A stretch of 7,303 nt of DNA. Source: CAVPRW01 sp046727435 [NCBI: bacterium]. GTDB lineage: Bacteria; Tectomicrobia; Entotheonellia; J063. This document shows positions 1-5,432 of the stretch, piece by piece (positions within the stretch are counted from its first letter, which is position 1; every line of letters begins with the position of its first letter). The notes under the pieces are model-generated. The model saw only the letters and a program-made list of their open reading frames with translations, had not been told where the DNA came from and did no database searches. The DNA lies in the NCBI GenBank assembly GCA_046727435.1, contig JBKPCR010000222.1, positions 1-7,303 of the forward strand, given 5' to 3'. The translations under genes and the position numbers were made by a program.

Positions 1-887
1 ACTTCCGCATCCGAGATGGCGCTGGCGAATCGGTAGCGCTCGGCCACCTCAAAACTAAATCGCGGATTGACGCGGTCGATCCAGTCCCTGGCGGTTTCCC
101 AGGCCTCCCGACCCTGCAGAATCTGCTGCTGACTTGACCAGTCGCTCAGCCGTATTGGCGCGAGACGTGCTGTCGTGCAGTGGCCGATCAGGGAGGCAAT
201 GCGGTCGACGGCCGGTCGCAGGGCTTCTTGAACCGCCTCGTCGGCGACTTCGAAGGTGTCCTCGGCGATAACGAGATGATGTGGACGCACGGCACGGATC
301 TCGCTCTGCAACAACACCGACCCAACCCTGGCAAACAGGTCAGCGTCGCGCGCAAACCAGCCGATGGTATCGTAGCTCGGGGCCTGCAACAGGACGCCGT
401 CAAGCGGGATGCGCCCATGTGTCGGGCGGAGGCCATAAAGGCCGCAGAAGCTCGACGGCACTCGCACAGACCCGCCAGTATCAGAGCCTAGCGCGAAATC
501 GACCAACTCCCCAGCCACAGCAGAGGCCGATCCGCTCGATGAGCCGCCCGGGACACGGTCAGGCGCCCGTGAATTCAGGGGCGTGCCATAATGGGCATTT
601 TCGCCAAAAATCCCGCGCGTGATCTCGTCGGTGATGGTCTTGCCGACCATGGTAGCGCCGGCTGCCACCAACACGCTCACCACCCAGGCGGTACGCGTTG
701 CGGCTTCATGGGTAGCTTTCCAGTCGGGGTTACCGCCCCCGGTGACATAGCCGACGACGTCGAAGATATCCTTTGCGGCAAAGGTCAGGCCCGAGAGCGG
801 ACCACCGACCACTCCTTCCAGATAGGCGTCGGTATCCTTGCAAAAGGCATTCAGGCGGTCATCAATCGTCAACTGAGATCGCATCAT
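1..887 (-). CDS. AMI1-like amidase (amidase signature family), 3' end cut by window
   Basis: Hydrolyses a carboxamide to the acid plus ammonia, probably in the cytoplasm (no signal peptide seen). The minus-strand frame stays open from the start codon to the window edge (about 295 residues), so the C-terminus is missing. The Ser-cisSer-Lys triad of amidase-signature enzymes is visible: Lys39 in FAAKDIFDV, Ser116 in PGGSSSGS and Ser140 in GSDTGGSVRVP. The Lys-to-Ser spacings (77 and 101 residues) equal those I recall for Arabidopsis AMI1 (Lys36, Ser113, Ser137). Other blocks (GNPDW, GENAHYGTP, YDTIGWFARD) also resemble AMI1, which converts indole-3-acetamide to auxin. Family is secure; substrate is inferred. 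Possible ATGs lie at 893, 887 and 884. I chose 887 because the GGAG at 896-899 lies 8 nt upstream of it but only 2 nt upstream of the ATG at 893. It is divergent from the HypE-like gene, with a gap of about 470 nt. Confidence 0.9.
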   Translation of the reverse strand, partial: MMRSQLTIDDRLNAFCKDTDAYLEGVVGGPLSGLTFAAKDIFDVVGYVTGGGNPDWKATHEAATRTAWVVSVLVAAGATMVGKTITDEITRGIFGENAHYGTPLNSRAPDRVPGGSSSGSASAVAGELVDFALGSDTGGSVRVPSSFCGLYGLRPTHGRIPLDGVLLQAPSYDTIGWFARDADLFARVGSVLLQSEIRAVRPHHLVIAEDTFEVADEAVQEALRPAVDRIASLIGHCTTARLAPIRLSDWSSQQQILQGREAWETARDWIDRVNPRFSFEVAERYRFASAISDAE

Positions 888-1000
888 AGGCATTGCTCCA
901 TTCTTGCATTCCGAAGTGTTCCTGTTCTGTGACTGGTGATGTCATCGTATATAGACACAGCGATTAGGGTCGTCTCTGAGTAGTGGTTTATTGGCTTGCT

Positions 1001-1020
1001 CGGAAGGTTTCAGCCTTCCG
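1001..1020. repeat. Perfect 7-bp hairpin CGGAAGG/CCTTCCG with 6-nt loop
   Basis: CGGAAGG at 1001-1007 pairs perfectly with CCTTCCG at 1014-1020 around the loop TTTCAG. There is no T-tract on either side, so it is not a convincing intrinsic terminator. On the minus strand it would lie in the 5' leader of an amidase transcript if the promoter-like pair at 1042-1070 is used. It may be a chance structure. Confidence 0.35.
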
Positions 1021-1041
1021 CTCATTGGCCGGATGAGGGGG

Positions 1042-1070
1042 AGTATACAAGTCCATCTGCAGGTGAGCAA
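1042..1070 (-). promoter_or_regulatory. Weak sigma70-like promoter facing the amidase
   Basis: On the minus strand TTGCTC (1065-1070) and TATACT (1042-1047) are 17 nt apart. The -10 box matches TATAAT at five of six bases; the -35 keeps only TTG. A transcript starting near 1035 would have a leader of about 150 nt before the amidase and would include the hairpin at 1001-1020. Position and spacing are right, but the match is modest. Confidence 0.25.
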
Positions 1071-1362
1071 GAACGGCGGCTTCCGGGTGCGTGCCTTGCG
1101 GTGCTTGATCGTTCATGATATCTTTCGCGGGTGTTCTATGGATATCAGCAGAGACCCGAACAGTGGCCTTGAGAGTTGCGCCTGGGGCAGCAGAGCATCG
1201 CTCAAGGGGAATCGAGAAGCAACGGTGTGCTGGCGCAATAAGCGTTCGCCTACCTGCCACACGTCGGAGATTTGAGCGCCCAAGAAAGCGTATCAGCGGC
1301 AGAGCGAGGACGGCCGTCCCCGCATTAGAGCCGGTAGTCCTCATCGCAGGTAAGATTATCCG

Positions 1363-2379
1363 ATGTCCGTTCTCAAACCAGGCAAACTCCCACTGGAGCT
1401 GTTGCAGCGCTTGCTCAGGTCGTACACCCGTGCGGACTCGCGAGTCATCGTCGGACCAGCCGTGGGAGAAGACGCCGCCATCATCGACATGGGCGACCAC
1501 TATCTGATCGCCAAGTCGGACCCGATCACTTTTGCCACCGATGCGATTGGCTACTATGCCGTGGTGGTGAATGCTAACGACATTGCCACGCGCGGTGGGC
1601 AACCAAAGTGGTTTCTCGCCACCATACTGCTGCCGGAACAGACGACCTCGGTGGTGCTGGTCGAGTCCATCTTCGCCCAGATCGCAGAGGCCTGCCAATC
1701 TTTTGGCATTGCCGTGGTAGGCGGGCATACGGAAGTGACCTATGGGCTCGACCGCCCTATCCTGTCGGGCCACATGTTGGGGGAAGTTGATTCTGCCGGC
1801 TTAATCACCAGCAGTGGGGCTCAGATCGGCGATGTGCTGCTGCTGACGAAAGGGATTTGCATCGAGGGCACGGCGATTATTGCGCGCGAGCGCGAAGCAG
1901 AGCTGAGGCGTGGTGACGTGCCTGAGCACATCATCCAGCGCGCCAAACACTTCTTATTCGAGCCGGGCATCAGCGTCGTGCGTGATGCGCACATCGCTAT
2001 TGGCGCCGGACGTGTCCATGCCATGCACGATCCGACGGAGGGTGGACTCGCCATGGCTGTTCATGAACTGGCCACCGCGGCACAGGTTGGCATCATGATC
2101 GAAGGCAACCAGATTCCCATTCTGGAAGAGGCTGCACTGCTTTGCCGGGCCTATGGTCTCGATCCCCTCGGGACGATCGCGTCAGGCGCGCTGCTCATCG
2201 CGACGCCAGCCCAAGAGGCTCTGCGGATTCAACAGGCGCTGCAGGTCAACAATATTGCGTGTGCGGCGATCGGTCGCATCGTGCCACCGTCGGAAGGAGT
2301 TCTATTCCACGACGGCAGTGAGCTTCAGCCCCTTCCGCAGTTTACCAGGGATGAGATCACCAAATTGTTTACGGAGTAG
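1363..2379 (+). CDS. HypE-like AIR synthase-related protein
   Basis: 338-residue protein of the PurM/HypE/SelD ATP-binding superfamily, close to HypE in length and layout. Visible motifs: GEDAAI (35-40, the phosphate/Mg-binding Asp region), NANDIATRGG (70-79), GGHTEVTYG (120-128) and HDPTEGGLAMAVHELA (222-237). True HypE uses a C-terminal cysteine, usually in a PRIC-type ending, to carry the carbamoyl/cyano group for NiFe hydrogenase. Here the protein ends KLFTE, and no HypF, HypC, HypD or hydrogenase gene is in view. It is therefore probably a paralogue with an ATP-dependent reaction I cannot name. The start is the first ATG after an in-frame TAA at 1351; a GGTAAG upstream is a weak ribosome site. 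DUF2851 follows 86 nt downstream on the same strand. Confidence 0.88.
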   Translation: MSVLKPGKLPLELLQRLLRSYTRADSRVIVGPAVGEDAAIIDMGDHYLIAKSDPITFATDAIGYYAVVVNANDIATRGGQPKWFLATILLPEQTTSVVLVESIFAQIAEACQSFGIAVVGGHTEVTYGLDRPILSGHMLGEVDSAGLITSSGAQIGDVLLLTKGICIEGTAIIAREREAELRRGDVPEHIIQRAKHFLFEPGISVVRDAHIAIGAGRVHAMHDPTEGGLAMAVHELATAAQVGIMIEGNQIPILEEAALLCRAYGLDPLGTIASGALLIATPAQEALRIQQALQVNNIACAAIGRIVPPSEGVLFHDGSELQPLPQFTRDEITKLFTE

Positions 2380-2386
2380 TCTTCCC

Positions 2387-2421
2387 CCCTCATGCCGGCC
2401 ATCGACCGGTGGGAGAGGGAG
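2387..2421 (+). repeat. Degenerate REP-like palindromic repeat, copy 3
   Basis: This 35-nt stretch starts 8 nt after the HypE-like stop codon. It aligns without gaps to copy 2 (5226-5260) at 26 of 35 positions by hand count, keeping the CC-TCA head and a GTGGGAGAG core. Its internal stem is damaged compared with the other copies (about four of six pairs remain), so it is unlikely to form as stable a hairpin. It lies in the 86-nt gap between two same-strand genes. Confidence 0.5.
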
Positions 2422-2465
2422 TGGCAGGGACATGCGCCGGTGCGTGATCTAACAGGTGGGTGATC

Positions 2466-4040
2466 ATGAGAGTATGCGATGACATGTCCTTGTCTGCCGC
2501 TCTGTACCGCGAACTCCGCGACGCAAGCTTCTGTGTGGCCGAGCGTGAGGCACCCTATCATCCCACCTCAGTCGGCAATCAACCCTCCGAGCACCTGCTG
2601 CATCTCCTGTGGCAACGGCAAGATCTCCTGCGCCAGCCGCTCATGACCCTCGACCAGCAATCCATCACGATCTACCGGCCAGGGCGTTGGAGCCGCAGCA
2701 GTGGACCTGACTTTCTAGACGCCAAGTTGCGGTTCAGTGAAGCTCCTATCCGCGTTGGGGCCGTGGAAGTGCACGTCGTGGCGAGCGATTGGTTTCGCCA
2801 TGGACACGACTGTGATCCTGCATATACCAAGGTCCTGTTGCATGTGGTGTGGCACAACGATCTCGGCACCCAGACGGTGGTTGACGCCTCCGGCCGCGAG
2901 ATTCCGCAGTTGGTGCTGTCGACGGCGCTGACCATATCACTCGCTGAATTGCAGGGTGTGCTTGAAGACGAAAGGGTCCCGACAGGGCACGGGGCGGGGC
3001 TGACGCCTTGTCAGCGGTCGCTCCTGGAGATGACACCGGAGACCGTTGGGCGTCTGTTGGATATGGCCGGGGAAGAACGTTGGCGGCAGAAAGCCAATCG
3101 CTTTGCCCTGCGGGTCGAACGGCGTGGGATCGAGCAGGCGCTCTATGAGACGCTTATGGAAGCTTTGGGCTTTCAGGGCAATCGCATGCCGTTCTGGCAA
3201 CTGGCCAGATTAGCTCCTCTGGCGCAGATCCGAGAGGCGCTGGGCACCGTTCCGGTAACCCCAATCCAGGTGCAGGCCATCCTGTATGGGGTGTCGGGGT
3301 TCCTGCAACGCTGGCAAATCGAGCGACGACGACCTCAACCAGCGTGCGACACCTATGTGGCGACGCTCGCCGCATACTGGGAGCCCATGTCGGCGCTATT
3401 TCCTGAGTGCCTCGACGAGCGTCAGTGGCGAATGACGGGCATCCGGCCAGTCAATTTTCCGCAGCGACGCATTGCGGCGGCGGGTTATTGGCTCGCCTCC
3501 CTGACGCAGCACAGCTTGATGGACTCTTGCTTGGCGCCGCTTCGCCCCCTTGCAGCCCAGACGTCGCGTGCGCAATTGCTGCGCTGTCTGGGTGAGCTGT
3601 CACGGCGTCTGCACGTGGCCGGGGAGGAGGACTTTTGGAGTCGCCGGTATGTCATCGATGGGCCAGAACACAGCCGCCCCGTCGATCTCCTGGGGCGTGG
3701 ACGAGCGACAACCATGGTCGTGGATGTCCTGTTGCCAGCGGCCGCGGCCCTGGCGCAGCTCGGCGACGAGCCGATCGCTCTCGAAGCGGTACGCGCGTTG
3801 TATGCGTGCCACCCCCGCTTGCCAGCCAATGAAGTCACCCGGGAGATGTTAGGGCAATTCTTCGGCAGCGACCGTACCCGCGCCGCTATCGTCAACTCGG
3901 CCTGTCGCCAACAGGCTCTCCTGCAGCTCTACAGGGACTTTTGCCTCAGCGAGCTAGAGACCTGTCAGGAGTGCGCTTTTCCGCGTCTCGTAGCGCGTTT
4001 GGAACGGCTGCAAAGAGATATGCCTCCAGGAGGTCGCTGA
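2466..4040 (+). CDS. DUF2851 family protein, function unknown
   Basis: About 524 residues, matching what I know of the DUF2851 family. Characteristic blocks sit near the N-terminus: LLHLLW, GPDFLDAKLRF (80-90), VEVHV (100-104), SDW (107-109) and HGHDCDPAYTKVLLHVVWHND (112-132). The C-terminus has the family's NSACRQQ...YRDFC block and a Cys cluster, C493-x6-C500-x2-C503, that could bind metal. The D...ExH pattern in GPDF/VEVH recalls a PD-(D/E)XK nuclease core with His replacing Lys; that is my inference. No signal peptide or membrane helix is evident. ATG 2466 is preferred because AGGTGGG (2454-2460) lies 5 nt upstream; a GTG at 2460 would overlap that site. It is probably cotranscribed with the HypE-like gene. 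Its last 95 nt overlap the kinase gene on the other strand. Confidence 0.88.
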   Translation: MRVCDDMSLSAALYRELRDASFCVAEREAPYHPTSVGNQPSEHLLHLLWQRQDLLRQPLMTLDQQSITIYRPGRWSRSSGPDFLDAKLRFSEAPIRVGAVEVHVVASDWFRHGHDCDPAYTKVLLHVVWHNDLGTQTVVDASGREIPQLVLSTALTISLAELQGVLEDERVPTGHGAGLTPCQRSLLEMTPETVGRLLDMAGEERWRQKANRFALRVERRGIEQALYETLMEALGFQGNRMPFWQLARLAPLAQIREALGTVPVTPIQVQAILYGVSGFLQRWQIERRRPQPACDTYVATLAAYWEPMSALFPECLDERQWRMTGIRPVNFPQRRIAAAGYWLASLTQHSLMDSCLAPLRPLAAQTSRAQLLRCLGELSRRLHVAGEEDFWSRRYVIDGPEHSRPVDLLGRGRATTMVVDVLLPAAAALAQLGDEPIALEAVRALYACHPRLPANEVTREMLGQFFGSDRTRAAIVNSACRQQALLQLYRDFCLSELETCQECAFPRLVARLERLQRDMPPGGR

Positions 4041-5037
4041 GTTGGCATAATTCAGCATGCCTGGCGAGGTTTATGCGGATATAGCTGAGGGTGGGAGGAA
4101 TGGCCGCCATATAACGCTGTGTGTGTTTGACCGCGGTCTGAAATGCAAACGTTCCGAGTGCTTTTAGATTACGTTGGAGGCACATGTAATCGAACACTTG
4201 TACAAAAGATTCGCGTTCAAGCGCATGACCATCTCTGGCAGTCTTCTGTTCGAGGTAATACGTCAGTAACTCTTCCCGCACGTCGGCGGGGAGCACGACG
4301 TAGGAATCGTACAGGAGGGAGGCGAGGTCATACTGACAGGGGCCGAGGCGGGCATCTTGAAAATCGATGACGCGCAGTCGGTCCTGCCGCAGCATTAAAT
4401 TTCGGCTGTGGTAATCGCGATGTGTGAGGACGCGGGGCTGCTGCGCCAACCTCGCCGCGAGCTTCCAGAATTGGCCCCGCAACGTTGTCTCATCCGCCGG
4501 CGCCAACCGCTGAGCACACAGTTGTTTGATCATGTGAGTCAGGAAAAAATCCAGCTCCCACATCAGCTTCTCGACATCAAACGCCAGGCAGAAGGCGACA
4601 CAGCCGGCGCGCGGGGCCGCACTCTGCGGATATTGCAGCGCCAGCAGAATATCCAGCGCCTGGCGATACCAGTCAGCTGTCTGCTCACGGCTGGCTCCCG
4701 GCAATGCTCTCTCCAACGTGACATCACCCAGATCTTCCAGCAGTATGAAGCCATGGGCGGAATCATCCCAGAGGATGTCGGGGACAGGTATCCTGTTCAG
4801 AGATAGGTAGCGCTGCACATTCACGAAGGGTAGTTCGCCTGCGGTATACGGTTGGGCTAAACGCATCAGCACCAGCGACGTGATACCGTCGACCGCAGTG
4901 GCGAACTCTAGGCGGAAGTATCGACGGTCGGAGGCGTCTCCCTGCAGGGGGCTTATCTGGAAGTCGGCGTGCTTGCCTGGAAAAACCCGGTCAACGAGCG
5001 CACGGAGATGTGCCGTCGAGGGCAACTCAGGCAACAT
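3946..5037 (-). CDS. amgK: AmgK-like anomeric sugar kinase (aminoglycoside phosphotransferase fold)
   Basis: 363 residues from ATG 5037. AmgK phosphorylates MurNAc/GlcNAc at the anomeric carbon in cell-wall recycling, giving sugar-1-phosphates. Motifs seen: GDASDRRYFR (33-42, typical N-terminal ATP-loop block), LLEDLGD (100-106), HRDYHSRNLM (206-215, catalytic Asp208 and Asn213), DFQDA (225-229, metal-binding Asp225) and the following GPCQYDLASLLYDSYV. This set identifies the AmgK-like (COG3178) group; the exact sugar is inferred. The frame is open up to GTG 5094, with ATG 5085 also possible. Those two lie in or right next to a -10 box (5093-5098), and a start at 5037 gives the N-terminal length expected of the family, so I prefer 5037 although it has no clear ribosome site. 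It is divergent from ManC, and its 3' end overlaps DUF2851 by 95 nt. Confidence 0.82.
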   Translation of the reverse strand: MLPELPSTAHLRALVDRVFPGKHADFQISPLQGDASDRRYFRLEFATAVDGITSLVLMRLAQPYTAGELPFVNVQRYLSLNRIPVPDILWDDSAHGFILLEDLGDVTLERALPGASREQTADWYRQALDILLALQYPQSAAPRAGCVAFCLAFDVEKLMWELDFFLTHMIKQLCAQRLAPADETTLRGQFWKLAARLAQQPRVLTHRDYHSRNLMLRQDRLRVIDFQDARLGPCQYDLASLLYDSYVVLPADVREELLTYYLEQKTARDGHALERESFVQVFDYMCLQRNLKALGTFAFQTAVKHTQRYMAAIPPTLSYIRINLARHAELCQLSDLLEAYLFAAVPNALRDAEKRTPDRSLAR

Positions 5038-5092
5038 ATTGGGAGCTTGGGATGGGATCGCATGAAGTTCAGGCAATGGCAGCATAGCCCCC

Positions 5093-5122
5093 ACTATAAA
5101 TCCGTACGCCTTCCCGGGTCAA
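5093..5122 (-). promoter_or_regulatory. Sigma70-type promoter of the AmgK-like kinase
   Basis: On the minus strand TTGACC (5117-5122) and TATAGT (5093-5098) are separated by 18 nt; both differ from consensus at one or two bases. Transcription would begin near 5086, giving a leader of about 50 nt before ATG 5037, or an almost leaderless message if ATG 5085 is used. The upstream GTG at 5094 overlaps the -10 box, so this promoter could not serve it. Confidence 0.55.
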
Positions 5123-5163
5123 GGGGGGTGCGTCACCGTTTCGTAATGCTGTCGCTGAACAGC

Positions 5164-5198
5164 TCCCCTCTCCCTCCGGGAGGGAGTCAGGGTGAGGG
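5164..5198 (-). repeat. REP-like palindromic repeat, copy 1
   Basis: On the minus strand it reads CCCTCACCC, a short variable stretch, then a GGAGGGAGAGGGG core. The 15-nt TCCCTCCGGGAGGGA (plus strand 5171-5185) is a perfect palindrome around one central base. Such CCCTCACCC...GGGAGAGGG elements are a widespread class of intergenic repeat in GC-rich bacteria. It is inverted relative to copy 2, with 27 nt between them, giving a REP doublet. By hand count it matches copy 2 at 23 of 35 positions. Confidence 0.7.
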
Positions 5199-5225
5199 CC
5201 GGCAGAAGATACGCGAGCGGTTGCT

Positions 5226-5260
5226 CCTTCACCCCAGCCTTCTCCCAGTGGGAGAGTGAG
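5226..5260 (+). repeat. REP-like palindromic repeat, copy 2
   Basis: Plus-strand copy with CCTTCACCCC head and a perfect TCTCCC-AGT-GGGAGA hairpin (5241-5255). Together with copy 1 on the opposite strand it forms an inverted pair that could fold into a larger cruciform or RNA hairpin. It lies upstream of the ManC promoter box and downstream of nothing coding, so it is unlikely to act as a gene terminator. Confidence 0.7.
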
Positions 5261-5340
5261 TCCAAAGCGCACCCTGTCACAATCACGCAAAGCTCTGACG
5301 CACCCTGGCGCATTTCGGCGGCGGAAAGCGGAAAATTCGC

Positions 5341-5346
5341 TATAAT
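5341..5346 (+). promoter_or_regulatory. Consensus -10 box TATAAT upstream of ManC
   Basis: A perfect TATAAT at 5341-5346, preceded by an A/T-rich AAAATTCGC. No good -35 hexamer is found at 16-18 nt, so the promoter may be weak, activator-dependent or read by another sigma factor. Transcription would start near 5353, about 80 nt before the GTG of ManC. Confidence 0.4.
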
Positions 5347-5432
5347 ACCCTCAGCCCTGGGGTGCGGCACGACGCACAGCATACCCGGTTCAAGCACAAC
5401 AGAGTCATGAGTGACAGCATGGGGGTGGCAGC

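Larger units (their letters stand above)
894..1362. other. Divergent intergenic region without a convincing gene
   Basis: This 469-nt stretch separates the amidase from the HypE-like gene. Short open frames exist on both strands, but none shows a family motif or a good ribosome binding site. What can be seen: a hairpin at 1001-1020, a weak promoter-like pair on the minus strand (1042-1070), a TATATA-like box on the minus strand around 948-953, and a 7-bp inverted repeat TGATATC (1116-1122) / GATATCA (1141-1147). It must hold the promoters of both flanking genes unless they are transcribed from further away. It could also be decayed coding sequence. Confidence 0.5.
5038..5432. other. Divergent regulatory region between kinase and ManC genes
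   Basis: This stretch of nearly 400 nt holds no convincing gene. From left to right it has alternative upstream starts of the kinase frame (5085, 5094), a minus-strand promoter (5093-5122), two inverted REP-like repeats (5164-5198 and 5226-5260), a plus-strand TATAAT box (5341-5346) and a nine-codon mini-frame (5407-5436) whose stop overlaps the ManC GTG. Short frames read through the repeats on both strands, but these are products of repeat composition. Confidence 0.6.

Noticed and set aside
180-622. Plus-strand open frames in the amidase region
   Set aside because: They are antisense to the amidase, whose catalytic motifs lie on the minus strand across the same bases.
1001-1020. Hairpin as a terminator or part of a tRNA
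   Set aside because: No T-run on either strand, and no T-loop or acceptor pairing consistent with a tRNA.
988-1116. Possible 42-residue protein on the minus strand (MNDQAPQG... to ...FRASQ)
   Set aside because: Composition is plausible and its end overlaps the hairpin at 1001-1020, but there is no good ribosome site and no recognisable homology; too weak to annotate.
991-1275. 94-codon plus-strand frame in the intergenic gap
   Set aside because: No ribosome site, no motif, odd composition rich in Cys, Arg and Ser.
988-1773. Long minus-strand open frame of 261 codons
   Set aside because: Its upper half is antisense to the well-supported HypE-like gene, and its translation has no family motif and a composition typical of an antisense shadow.
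5226-5260. Repeat hairpin as an intrinsic terminator
   Set aside because: No T-tract follows on either strand and no gene ends nearby; both flanking genes point away from it.
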